Assembly: GCA_934045075.1 (NCBI GenBank)
Contig: OW203738.1
Span: 7,328,487 to 7,392,486 of the forward strand
Origin: Yponomeuta sedellus
Taxonomy: Eukaryota > Arthropoda > Insecta > Lepidoptera > Yponomeutidae
DNA: 64,000 bases
Direction: 5' to 3'
Shown: piece after piece, positions 42,366-52,802 of the stretch
Position numbering within the stretch: position 1 is the stretch's first letter
How the letters are laid out: every line of letters begins with the position of its first letter
The notes under the pieces: generated by a model
The model's input: the letters and a program-made list of their open reading frames with translations, nothing else
Databases searched by the model: none
What the model was told of the DNA's origin: nothing
Made by a program: the position numbers and the translations under genes

Positions 42366-42827
42366 GTGTTATCGCATTGTACTACCATGCTATTTCCACT
42401 TTCCATAACATTCGCAAAAAGTTTGAGATTCGCTGACTTGCCATTTTTTGCACTGAGGATGGACTTTGCTCTCGCCTTTGTTATCGCTAACTTGATTTTG
42501 CAAACTGACCGCCACCGCAACTCTGCTAATCAAACAATTTTCGCACCTATGCCTAATGACTGCTGCCTATGCTACGGATATTGTTCTATTTCTTATTTAC
42601 CAGCTATTAGACGCTATTTTCGCTTATCCTCTCAACTATTCGCTCTGTCGCATTTTAGAACAGTAAATGTTTTTGTTAACCAAAGAGACGTTGCGAACAT
42701 GTTACTATCTATCATATTCTATAAGTATAATACTTTTGTCTTGCGCTCGGATTCCCTTTTTCGTCTACCTAATTCTACTCACTTTGTTAATAATACTCAA
42801 TACTTAAAATGGCGGTTAATAAATTAA
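42366..42827 (+). CDS. Unexplained 153-codon ORF in the LINE inter-ORF spacer
   Basis: Occupies nearly all of the 472-bp gap between ORF1 and ORF2 and overlaps the ORF2 start by 19 nt in another frame. It encodes a hydrophobic, aromatic-rich protein (FADLPFFALRMDFALAFVIA) with no recognised domain. It could be a chance frame or a small accessory ORF. Confidence 0.25.
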   Translation: MLSHCTTMLFPLSITFAKSLRFADLPFFALRMDFALAFVIANLILQTDRHRNSANQTIFAPMPNDCCLCYGYCSISYLPAIRRYFRLSSQLFALSHFRTVNVFVNQRDVANMLLSIIFYKYNTFVLRSDSLFRLPNSTHFVNNTQYLKWRLIN

Positions 42828-45700
42828 ATATCTACTATCAGAACGTCAGGGGTCTGCGCACAAAGACTAACGAATTTTATCGCAACGTCTGCCTTAATTC
42901 GTACGATGTGTTGGCTATTACAGAAACTTGGTTGATGGAAGGTATTTTTGATGGGGAACTTTTCGATGATAGGTACGTGGTATGGCGACGCGACCGGAAC
43001 TATGCTTTGACCGGACAGACGCTGGGTGGAGGAGTGCTTTTTGCTACTCGGAAAGATTTGCCGGTTACCCCACAACTGGGTTGGCATTCTTCGGCCGAAG
43101 ATCTATGGCTTACTGTTAATTTGCAAAGCTCGGCTCAACGGAAAACTAGCGCTAAACTTCACATGTGTGTACTGTATCTTTGTAATCAAAAAGATGGTCT
43201 GAGTTTTTCTCAGCAGTTACACAACTATTTAGATAAATTAACGGAATTAATTAACATGCATCCAGACGATCAATTCGTTATTATCGGAGATTTTAACCTC
43301 GGCTCTTTACATTGGGTAATTGATTCGAATAACACATTGTCTTGTAACTGTATGCGAAGTGAAGACGAATTTTATTTTATAAATTCATTGGTCATGAACC
43401 AACTTTACCAATTCAATGGTATTCCCAATGTACATGGCCGAACACTGGACCTAATTTTGGCAAACAATACTGTGTCTGTTAGCGAGTGTACTAGCCCTAT
43501 TGTGTCCATTGATTTACACCATAAAGCTTTAGTAATTACATTGGACTCGACGCAATTTGACATATTAAAAAAAGGTCCCAGGACTAAATACTGCTATTAT
43601 AAGGCGGACTTTGACGCCTTTAATCTCAAACTTACAAAAATAGACTGGGCAGCTGAATTCATAGTTAGATCTCTGGAGGAGGGGATCGATTTCTTCTATG
43701 ACAGGTTGTACTCACTGCGGAGCAAATTTGTCCCTACTAAACTTATCAAACAAACATCGCATCCACCATGGTACACGCCTGCATTGAAAAAGGTCTTAAA
43801 TGAAAAGGCAAAATACCTTCGTAAATTTAAGACATATAGTAACGCCGCTGACAAACAGGCTTTTAATTTGCTTAGGAAGAGAGCGAAGATGCTAGAATGC
43901 AAATGTTACGATTCGTATTTAACGAATGTCGAAAACTCTATTACAGCAAATCCAAGGGCCTTTTGGTCATTTGTAAAAGCTAAATATAAATCCAACGCCT
44001 TACCCAGCAACATGACATTGGACGCAACCTCCGCCAACACGGGTGAAGGTATATGCGATCTTTTTTCCCGTCATTTCCGATCTACATTTTTAGACCCAGA
44101 TCCAAATTATCCAATCAGACCAATTCCCTTTACCGATCATAAGTTAAATGATTCAGACATTTCATCTATTGAAATTAGTACATTAGATGTGGAGAAAAAA
44201 CTAAAAGCACTAGATATTAACAAATCTGCTGGGCCTGATCAAATTCCCCCAATTTTATTGGTTAGCTGTGCAAAATCACTATCATTTCCGTTAACTTTAC
44301 TATTTCAAAAGTCTTTGCGAGAGGGTGTCGTGCCTTCCATATGGAAATCTGCGTTTGTAACTCCGATCCACAAAAAAGGATCCAAGAGTGACGTAACTAA
44401 CTATAGGCCTGTCTCGAAGCTTTGTATAATCGCAAAAGTCTTTGAAAAAAGAGTTCAAGAGCAATTATATGCTGCACTTAAAACTTTCTTCAGACCATCA
44501 CAACACGGGTTTCTTAAGGGAAAGTCGACAACCACCAACCTAATCCTACTTAATGAGTTTCTGAGTGACGCAATGGACGATGGAATGCAAGCGGACGTCA
44601 TTTATACGGACTACAGTAAGGCCTTTGATAGAATCGATCACTGTTTACTCTTACTAAAACTATCAAGAGCAGGAATACATGGTGACCTGTACCGGTGGTT
44701 CTCTTCATATATAACCAATAGAACGCAAGCTGTGGTAGCCTGTAATTTTATTTCAGGGTGGGTGGATATTCCCAGTGGCGTCCCGCAAGGATCCTTGCTA
44801 GCGCCTTTATTATTTATCATATTTGTGTCAGATATTGACTCCTGCTTCCAAAATTCCAGTCTTTTAATCTTTGCAGACGATATGAAAATTTTTCGAGCTA
44901 TTTCCAAACCAGAAGACTCTATGTTATTGCAGGAAGATCTCTTTCGTCTCGATGCATATTGTTGTCAAAATAAACTAGACTTAAATCCCACAAAATGTGC
45001 AGTTGTTACGTTCTCTCGAAAACTCCACCCATTTAATTTTAATTACACACTTAAAGGTCATAAATTAGTTAAAGAAGAATCGATCCGTGACTTAGGCGTA
45101 ATTCACGATTCTAAATTACTTTTCGATGTACACATCCAATCTATTGTAAAAAAAGCTTATAAAGCGCTAGGATTTATTATGCGTATTTCTAGAGACTTCA
45201 AACATATTAAAACTTTAAAAATCTTATATTGTACCTATGTTAGAAGCCATCTGGAATACGCATCTCAAGTCTGGAACCCTTGCTATGATGTGTATGTTAA
45301 GAGATTAGAAGGAATCCAAAAACGATTCATGCGTCACGTGAACTTTAGAACAAAATGCCGAAGTCGGGAATATATAGGTTCATGCCGGTCACATCACATC
45401 TTGCCACTCCAAAAGCGGCGTGAAATGGCAGATTTAGCCCTACTACTCCGAATTGCGACGGGTCAAATTGACTGTCCACTCCTTCTTAGCAAATTAAGGT
45501 TCTATGTCCCGCATAGGTCACGACGAAATAATCCGGTATTCTGTCTGGACAGTGTCTCAACAAGGTATAGGCAAAATTCATATTTATGGAGAGTCTGTAA
45601 TAGCTTTAATAATTTGGCGAAGAGTACTGACATAGACTTGTTTAATTCCTCGGTGTTTAGTCTAAAATCTAGACTTAATGCGAATTTTTTCAGCGATTAA
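42809..45700 (+). CDS. LINE ORF2: AP endonuclease and reverse transcriptase, intact
   Basis: 963 residues, open throughout. The endonuclease domain covers about 1-230, with YYQNVRGL, ITETWL, IIGDFNLGSLHW, RTLDLILAN and SIDLHHK. The reverse transcriptase covers about 460-770, with TPIHKKGSKSDVTNYRPVS, IYTDYSKAFDRIDH, GVPQGSLLAPLLFIIF, catalytic LIFADDMKIF and LGVIHDSKLLFDVHI. There is no RNase H. The architecture fits the Jockey/CR1 supergroup (recalled family features). The start at 42809 is the first ATG after an in-frame TAA. An intact catalytic FADD and full length suggest a recent, possibly competent copy. Confidence 0.93.
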   Translation: MAVNKLNIYYQNVRGLRTKTNEFYRNVCLNSYDVLAITETWLMEGIFDGELFDDRYVVWRRDRNYALTGQTLGGGVLFATRKDLPVTPQLGWHSSAEDLWLTVNLQSSAQRKTSAKLHMCVLYLCNQKDGLSFSQQLHNYLDKLTELINMHPDDQFVIIGDFNLGSLHWVIDSNNTLSCNCMRSEDEFYFINSLVMNQLYQFNGIPNVHGRTLDLILANNTVSVSECTSPIVSIDLHHKALVITLDSTQFDILKKGPRTKYCYYKADFDAFNLKLTKIDWAAEFIVRSLEEGIDFFYDRLYSLRSKFVPTKLIKQTSHPPWYTPALKKVLNEKAKYLRKFKTYSNAADKQAFNLLRKRAKMLECKCYDSYLTNVENSITANPRAFWSFVKAKYKSNALPSNMTLDATSANTGEGICDLFSRHFRSTFLDPDPNYPIRPIPFTDHKLNDSDISSIEISTLDVEKKLKALDINKSAGPDQIPPILLVSCAKSLSFPLTLLFQKSLREGVVPSIWKSAFVTPIHKKGSKSDVTNYRPVSKLCIIAKVFEKRVQEQLYAALKTFFRPSQHGFLKGKSTTTNLILLNEFLSDAMDDGMQADVIYTDYSKAFDRIDHCLLLLKLSRAGIHGDLYRWFSSYITNRTQAVVACNFISGWVDIPSGVPQGSLLAPLLFIIFVSDIDSCFQNSSLLIFADDMKIFRAISKPEDSMLLQEDLFRLDAYCCQNKLDLNPTKCAVVTFSRKLHPFNFNYTLKGHKLVKEESIRDLGVIHDSKLLFDVHIQSIVKKAYKALGFIMRISRDFKHIKTLKILYCTYVRSHLEYASQVWNPCYDVYVKRLEGIQKRFMRHVNFRTKCRSREYIGSCRSHHILPLQKRREMADLALLLRIATGQIDCPLLLSKLRFYVPHRSRRNNPVFCLDSVSTRYRQNSYLWRVCNSFNNLAKSTDIDLFNSSVFSLKSRLNANFFSD

Positions 45701-45990
45701 TATATATATGCGTAGTATACATAAGTACAACATTATGTTAAAACAAGAAACACTGTACAAATTTGTCTCTAAATTGGTACATACAATATTCTGTGGTATG
45801 TCCGATGTTTGTGTTACCTGTAATATGTTGTTTATGATTGTGTTTATATGTTTGTCTTACTATACTGTATTTATAAGTGGAGACTTGTAATTGGCCTTCT
45901 GTTTCCTATGTTGCTGTTGTTCTGTTATATTGTGCTGTTAGTCTTCTTTAAAACAAAATAAATAAATAAAAAAAAAATAAATAAAATGTA

Positions 45991-46504
45991 GAATAAATAA
46001 GAAAGCTGAACGGATCTGAATGAAATTTGACACAAAGATAAATTATTGTCTGAGATATTACGTAGGTTACTTTTTATTTCTTTTATCTAATATACACATC
46101 GAATTTTCCTAGTAAACGTTATTTAAATTTTTTTGCAATACATTTCATTTGTCATGTTTTGAGTATAGTGCCGTTAAATAAATGTTTTATTTATCTAAAT
46201 TTACACGGCAACAAAGTCACGAGGTAACATCTTGTATTTTACATTCTAATAGCGTGTAACGGTGCAAACCTTTTTACATATTTTTTAATATTTCTTTCAT
46301 TCCGTCCCTATCATATTTGATCAAAATTTATAATTACGTCACCCATTTTACCTTTCCTTAGATTTTCATTTGCTACTTCACTTTTGACGAAAGACTACAG
46401 AAAATAATTTTTATGCTGGAAATAAATCAATTTTTCCTACTTTGTTCCGATCAGTTTTATTTAAGCAGTTTTGAAATAAATACCGTATTATTAAAGTATT
46501 TTTT
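45991..46504. other. Intergenic, one repeat scrap
   Basis: 46010-46085 (CTGAACGGATCTGAATGAAA, TTTGACACAAAGATAAATTA) resembles a common lepidopteran repeat consensus. The rest is AT-rich. Confidence 0.35.
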
Positions 46505-46640
46505 CACAGGCCTTTTTTGATAAAGAGATATAGGCTTAGTTACCATGTTTACCCACCGTGGATTGACAATTTCAACACCGAGGTATTTGAACACCACAGA
46601 CACTCAGGTTCTCTCACGATGTATTCCTTCACAGTCATAT
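46505..46640. repeat. Repeat C fragment
   Basis: ACCCACCGTGGATTGACAAT, GAGGTATTTGAACACC, GACACTCAGGTTCTCTCACG. Confidence 0.6.
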
Positions 46641-46737
46641 ATATTTAATTATTATTTATCACAAGAACCCCTTCAAGCGTTGTGGCTGATAAGGCTGTTT
46701 AATCGATTTGTCTGAAAGGGAACGCTACGAACTCTAA

Positions 46738-47792
46738 CGGCCGAATACTCAAACGTTAGTCAAATCGATCACTCAGTTGAAGGGCATTCAAATTTGAACA
46801 TCTGTTAAATATTAAGTGGTATACACAAACGTCATTCAAACAATTTCAGACCGTGATCAGCTGAGAAGCCGTCAAATAAATAACAAGTCTGTTTTCATTG
46901 ACAAAATATTGAAACTTACGTTTTGTATCCGATTTGCGCAGAATTTGTTCGATCAATTCAAAGTTTTGTGATGAAATATGAAGTTTTTTTATAAAAATAA
47001 AATAAATCATAATATGATTTATGAAACAAACTTAAATTATTGTAATAGATAATATTACCTCGTTTTGTACAAAGCAAAATGTTTAATGTTGAAATAATAA
47101 TATCTTATACTGTCGTAGAATGAAACGTTAGGGCTATCTCACCCAACAATGACATTTCAAAAGTCTACTACAGTAAAAACATTGCGGTATTGCGGTTTTT
47201 GAAAGCTATTCCCTGATAAATATTAATATAAACAAGAATTGAACGAGACTTATTATTATGCGTTATTATGCCGGGTTATTAAAATTTGGTCCACTGACTG
47301 TTTGGATCTATTACGCCTTGTAACTGGTTGGATTGTATGTCCAAAGACGGACTCTTTTGACAGCCGGAACCGTGCATGGAAGTTTGTTTCATTATAATAC
47401 TCGAAAGCATTTAACTTTGCCTCATATCTTCGAGGCACATTAGGCCCTTCCTCATCCGACAAAGAGCATAATGATGATAAGGACATTGTTTTTCACTTAA
47501 GTTCACTGATTATTGAAACTTATTTACGATTTGAAGGACCTCGCGACCACTTTCAATTGTAACGCCTACTCAACTCGATTTGACAGCTTATTTGACAGCT
47601 AAATCGCGCTAAGTTGCGTTCGAGTATACGAATTTTTCGCTGAGTGATGTTTAACTGCCAGTTATTTTGTGTTCCACTTAAATTTAACACAAGCTTTTAA
47701 CTAACGTTTGTGTATACAAATTTTGTGTTTAACGGCTTGTCAATTATTTAAGATGCCTTTAAATATTTGAATGACGTTTGAGTATTCGGCCG
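46738..47792 (-). mobile_element. PIF/Harbinger-type element, 1,055 bp, TAA TSD
   Basis: TAA at 46735-46737 and 47793-47795 flanks terminal repeats starting CGGCCGAATACTCAAACG on both ends. A 3-bp TWA duplication is the Harbinger signature. The interior holds only a fragment of the nuclease gene; no Myb-like second ORF was seen. Confidence 0.82.
47256..47486 (-). pseudogene. HARBI1-like transposase N-terminal fragment
   Basis: 76 codons. EYYNETNFHARFRLSKESVF resembles the '...F..RFRLSKE...' start of HARBI1-type nucleases, and QSVDQILITR may be the following region. The DDE core is missing, so the element is internally deleted. Confidence 0.6.
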
Positions 47793-47934
47793 TAAGACTG
47801 ATGCTTACAAGGAGCAGTAAAACTTCCTCCGCACTATGCCAGCACCACTCCAGAATAATTCGATAGAATGCGAGCCCCGCCAAAGGAAGGACCGACATCT
47901 GCCGTTCGCCCATGAGAATCAGAACAAGGTATAG

Positions 47935-48110
47935 AACAAAGTAGCTTAGCCATAGAACGCTGGATTTTTATTCGGAAGTTCGTAAATTCGAATCCCGGTT
48001 CCAGTGTACTAATGGTCTGCTCTTCGGGCGCTTGTGACTTCTTTTGCATGGGATTCGAATATAAAAAAATCCTGCCGTTCATGTATGATTGAGTATTGGT
48101 CAATACCTAC
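47935..48110. repeat. Possible tRNA-derived SINE remnant
   Basis: AAATTCGAATCCCGGTTCC resembles a B box, followed by a body with TGGTCTGCTCTTCGGGCG. The A box is unclear. Confidence 0.35.
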
Positions 48111-48241
48111 CAATACTCCAAGACGCATGTGGCGATTAGGGTTTCTGCAACTAAACGAAATTGGCTAAGGAGCCTATTTTGCTCGTAATGGGATAAAGCC
48201 TTTAGTACAGTTGAGTTTTAGTAAGAAACTAATAATTATAC

Positions 48242-48669
48242 TATTTTTATTTTTAATGCACTAACCCGTGCTAAGGAACAAATTTAAAAAACCTATTTAG
48301 ATGACTAAAAATTTCACCCATGCCGGGATTCAAACCCGCAACTTCTGGCTATCCGTGCCAGCGCTCTACCAATTGAGCCAATGGGCGACTCACGGCATCT
48401 GTGAAATTTCGAACCTCTTTACACTATTCTCTGTATTACGTACAGGCAGCGACATCTGACTTAAGCTAATTGCATTACTTACAGCCCCGACTACCTACTT
48501 TGCAGTTAGGTTTTAACATCGGAACGATATCACTGTACCCACATGATTATACTAGGTATTTTTATTTTTAATGCACTAACCCGTGCTAAGGATCAAATTT
48601 AAAAAACCTATTTAGAGGGTTCGAATCCCGGCATGGGTGAAATTTTTAGCCTCTAAATAGGTTTTTTAA
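48242..48669 (-). mobile_element. Dimeric tRNA-like hairpin element, 19-bp TSD
   Basis: AAGAAACTAATAATTATAC (48223-48241) and AAGAAACTAATACTTATAC (48670-48688) are 18/19 identical. Read on the minus strand, it starts with a foldback, then a partial unit, then a full unit with the tRNA core, and ends in an A-rich tail. ATGCACTAACCCGTGC recurs about 310 bp apart. Confidence 0.82.
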
Positions 48670-48914
48670 AAGAAACTAATACTTATACAACCGCCTACAG
48701 AATTTCTAAATCTAGTCCAATCATGAACGAACATTGTTAGAAGTAAGGTATTTTAGTAGTAAGGCCGCCAATTGTACTATATTTTGATGAATTAAATTTC
48801 TGTTACTTTAATTTCAGTGTACAATAAAGAATATCCAATCTATCTATCCTATCAACAGTGTTCTATGGAATCGCAAACATGAGACTAATATATTAAAACA
48901 GATATGATTTGATA

Positions 48915-49010
48915 GTTTACTGTAAAACTCTTTATTCCACTAGAATACTTTTACGACTGTATTAAAGCCGGTCTTATCCTCGATTCCTAACATAAGCTGG
49001 CTTTAGTTCC
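48915..49010. repeat. Repeat D-like remnant
   Basis: AACTCTTTATTCCACTAG and GCCGGTCTTATCCTCGATTC are weak matches. Confidence 0.35.
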
Positions 49011-49380
49011 TTCTTAAGACTGTTTAGTGGTATCGACTCCTTATAAATAACCCGTGAATATTTAAACACGTTCATTCAAAGAAATTTGTAATACAGTATA
49101 ATGAAAAACTTGGAGTAATTATAAAAGTACGCACAGAACTACTATTATCATAAGAAACGTCACAAAAAGCAAGGAAATTTCGTAGCAACCCATACGGCGT
49201 AGCACGCCTACGAATCCGCTACGAAAGACATTATTCTGCGCTCCATTACGATATCACCTATTAATCACGCGCACCATAATCTATGATAGATCACTATCAA
49301 GGAATCATCTCCTAATGGTCTAATTCTAAGGAGCGACCATATCGGTCAAGAAAAAAAAACGTGAACACAACAATAACCGT
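49011..49380. other. Intergenic, no gene seen
   Basis: Nothing recognised. The GC-rich block begins just beyond. Confidence 0.35.
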
Positions 49381-50110
49381 CGAGCCCACGTGTTCCCAAT
49401 AAGGAGGCACTATTATACACGGTGGAGGCACTAGGTAGCGGCGCGAGCACTTAATTGTATTAATCATTCACCGCGAGCCGGCAGACGTCGATTTTCTTTT
49501 TAACAAAGTGCTCTTGTTTGTTTTTTTCTCGAGGAAGTCAGGCCGATGGCGAGCGTGGGAACGGCGGGCGGGTGCACTTCCCAAAACATCGACGCACGGC
49601 AGCGCGACCGACGAAAAAGCCGAGACGGAGAACACGGAGGCCGCCTTGCGAGAGCGAGAAGGGGTGCATGACGTGTGCGCGCCGAGCGACAGCTCACAAT
49701 CGCGTGATCATCTACAAGAAATAATAAAACGGCAATAAAAGGAACACGAGACGAGGCACGGGCGAGGCGCGCGAGCGAGCGGGACAGCGCTTACGCGCGC
49801 GCCATTCCAAACCACTCTGCGGTGACCTCTATCTTTATAGAGTTTGTTTGTAGCCCTAACAACCACAAATAACATCGCACGAGTGAAGCGGTGTGAGCGC
49901 GCGCTGCTCGTCGACTTATCGCATGCTAGATACTGAAGTGCAACAGCGAATGGTGACCTCTACGATGAAGCTTTTTATATGGCACAGTGATGACCAAAGT
50001 AGGCATCGTTGAGCTTGAAAGATCATTGATCGGCGAGCGAGGCGCACGACTGGCGCGTTCCGTTCGCAAATAAAGAAGTGAAAGAGATGGAATGATACAA
50101 GGCCTGTTGG
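49381..50110. promoter_or_regulatory. GC/CpG-rich non-repetitive block, possible promoter
   Basis: Strongly GC- and CpG-rich compared with its flanks, and free of the window's repeats. It contains one Su(H)-type site, CGTGGGAA at 49554-49561, and TATA-like CTTTATAGAG near 49832. Open frames up to 76 codons look non-coding. It may be a distal first exon or promoter of a gene outside the window. Confidence 0.35.
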
Positions 50111-50547
50111 AGTAAATGGGATGGAGGGGTTCGATTTGGCTCGTGTCTTGGGATTTGGAGTTCGGCTGTAGTTAAGTTTGCCTGTAGATGGCTCTGCTAT
50201 GCGATATTTATTTTCTAGTAAAGTAAAGGAAATATTATAAGGAAGTCTAGAGCTTCGGGGCTATTTAGGTACTCAGTACTTGAATTCGCTATTATCCTAT
50301 ACATGAATACAGTATACAGCATATTGACTTTTATTATATCTTAGAAGACATAATAACATAACTGAGTAGAATGCATGAATGTAAAGGTCGATGTGCTTTA
50401 GCTATACCTATACTTTATATACTTTAAATTTATGGGTATTTACGCCTGAAATAAATAAATAAAATAAAAAAATAAAAATATACCTATAGAAAATCTGGAA
50501 ATATCTCACTCTGAGAAAAGGCTTATTGCAGTGGACCTTCACTGCCT
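50111..50547. other. Intergenic, no gene seen
   Basis: AT-rich with A/TAAA runs; nothing recognised. Confidence 0.4.
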
Positions 50548-50745
50548 TCACTTCGGTCTTACGGTATCACGTCAGATTACCACGCTGGAGGTCATGGGTT
50601 TGATTCCCACTAAGGCAACCGTAGATTTGTACCTTAGGCCTTATTTTCATGTTGTGATGTCCTTGTCTGGTTACCCTAGCACAGGGTATACTAGTTTGGA
50701 ATCAGACCTTGATTTTCGTGTGTGGAAATTATTATTATTACTACC
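50548..50745 (+). mobile_element. tRNA-headed SINE, type 2
   Basis: B box GGGTTTGATTCCC after an A-box-like TACGGTATCACGTCAG. The body has GTTGTGATGTCCTTGTCTGG and TACCCTAGCACAGGGTATAC, and a tail with ATTATTATTATTAC. Confidence 0.68.
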
Positions 50746-50805
50746 TTAAATATTATTAATGTTGAGTGGCTGTTATGGTAATAGGAAGGGTAATGGCGCC
50801 ATCGC

Positions 50806-50990
50806 CACAGACCTCTGTGGCGCAGCGGCAGCGCTTCTACCTACCTGAGATCCTGGATTCGAACCCCGGCTGGGGACAAAAAAAACTCCAGGTCTTCGAT
50901 GTTCCTTCCTTCGAAGTTCCCACGGCACATGTCATCCTAGTGTGGGGCGAGAAGCAACGCATGTGCCTGTATGTAAATGTTATGTTAATT
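50806..50990 (+). mobile_element. tRNA-headed SINE, type 1
   Basis: Head TGTGGCGCAGCGGCAGCG with B box GATTCGAACCCC, A run, and a body ending GTGTGGGGCGAGAAGCAACG. Same family as 12829-13045. Confidence 0.75.
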
Positions 50991-52454
50991 ATTTACTTGA
51001 TATTCACCACACTTTGAAGATTATGAGGAGCACATAATGATTAAAGTACTGTAGGTAGAAATTTAGAGAAGGCCTGTGCCATAGATACCTATGTAGTCAA
51101 TTTCTACTTTTTTTAATCAATGTAAATACGAGCACCGTACACGCAATTTGTTTCTTTAGCTTTGGCCTGAACCGATCGTTTATAGAAATGGTGAAGCAAT
51201 AAAGTGATTATAAAGTTATTTACTCGTCATACATAAGTCATTATTTACCTCACTAGTTTGTAACCGCTACATTAGGTACGTATTTTGGTGTTACATTTTG
51301 GGTTACCAAATTGTATCCCAAATTACCGAAACCTACCGAGCAAGTACTCGTAATCTAATACATAAATGCATGACTTTAAATGAACGTTTATTTTATCAAC
51401 AAGACGCCCAATAATTCTTTCATTTTTCATAGACTTTCGTGGTAAATAGTATTTTCGTTTACACCCAGCAAAGCCTAGCTGAATGAAACGAAAAAAAAAC
51501 ATGTAAGTACCTACCGACAGCTTTTGTTTCCAAAGTAAAGCATATTATAATCTTCAGACATTACCTTGTCTAAAACAGAACTCATTTCAGTGGAACCAAA
51601 CCAATTGAAAAGCTTCTATTGTGTATACGATTGTCCAAAGTGATAACAAGCAATTTGAATAGCACCCACAGGTAGCATCCTGGAGGCAGTTTACTAAACA
51701 TGGACGGGCCCAATGGCTATTGTTCTACCAATGTGAGTTTATCTTCACAAGCCACGCACGTGTGAATCGACTGTACTTTTGTTTTTATTCGAAGCGATTG
51801 CAAAAATAATATTAGAAGAAGTTTTTTCTTTCCCGAAAATTCCGACTGGCCAGTTAGTTCAAAAGAGGTATAACACCGGTGTGTTGATATGAGACCAGTA
51901 GCGCCACTTCAGCGCGGTGAGAGCTTTAGGAACTATGCAAGTTCGGCAGTTCTGCTCTAGGTGGCGTTGTTAGTACCAACCTGTAGGGTTAGCCAGCGAC
52001 TACACAGAATGGATGTGGGGCGAGGGCGGGGAAAAGACGCGTCCAGTCAATCCAATCTAGTCCTTTCAGTACATTTTGTATGAAAATTAATAAGATTAAC
52101 GACGCGTCTCACGTTCTTTCTGTGTGAGTGTTGACTTATGTAAATCTTATATTATACGGCGCATATAGGGTACATGTTTTATAAAAACATACTACAGGGA
52201 GTTTAAAAAAACATCTCTTAGCTTAGGCTCACAGTCTTATCTGAAGTTCAGTTTTTTCAGAGGTTGCCCATGATAAAAAAGTTGATTTTTTATGATGGCT
52301 TGTATGTACACAAGTGAAGTTTTGATGTTGATACGCCATCGTAGTACGTATAAACTTGAAATCCCTTTTTTTAGTTCCTATCGATAAGCACTTTGGTAAA
52401 ATTCTGTTAAATATATTTTTAGTGTGTCAAATTTCAAGATCGAAATAAAATAAA
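50991..52454. other. Intergenic, no gene seen
   Basis: No family repeats or supported ORFs in about 1.4 kb. A moderately GC-rich patch at 51880-52040 has no recognised content. Confidence 0.4.
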
Positions 52455-52632
52455 CCTAGCCCTGTTAGAGGCTTTATAGGCGGGTTGATTACTCCTGTCA
52501 GTAAGGCCCGCCACTGTCTTACATACAATCCTCCACCAATCCGGATTTTGCCCCCGTGGTGGAGTATGGCCTAACCTTCCAGCGATGCAGAAAGACACCC
52601 GTGCCCTAGCAGTGGGGACATACAAAGGGTTT
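52455..52632 (+). repeat. 5S-headed SINE body, head missing
   Basis: TAGGCGGGTTGATTACTCC, CAGTAAGGCCCGCCACTG, then GCCCTAGCAGTGGGGACA. Confidence 0.6.
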
Positions 52633-52704
52633 ATATAGTTACACTTAACTTATAAAGAAGGAAGACATAACATATTTTGAACTTTCGCGACTTGTACATA
52701 CACA

Positions 52705-52802
52705 TAGAATACCTTCGGGGCTTAATCGCGTAGTAATTTATTGCCATTTTACCTCGACGTTTCGACAACGTTACTACGCGATTAAGCCCCGAAAGTATTC
52801 TA
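52705..52802. repeat. Stem-loop, 33-bp arms, 32-nt loop
   Basis: Arms 52705-52737 and 52770-52802 (GGGGCTTAATCGCGTAGTAA core) with two mismatches. The loop includes CCTCGACGTTTCGAC. Confidence 0.9.

Larger units (their letters stand above)
41422..45990 (+). mobile_element. Intact non-LTR retrotransposon (Jockey/CR1-like)
   Basis: ORF1, spacer, ORF2 and a ~250-bp 3' UTR ending in AATAAATAAATAAAAAAAAAA-type tail at about 45955-45990. The 5' end is undetermined and may extend upstream of 41422. Confidence 0.88.

Noticed and set aside
40944..45999. GAATAAATA as a target duplication of the intact LINE
   Set aside because: Only 9 nt, AT-rich and next to an AATAAA-rich tail; chance is likely.
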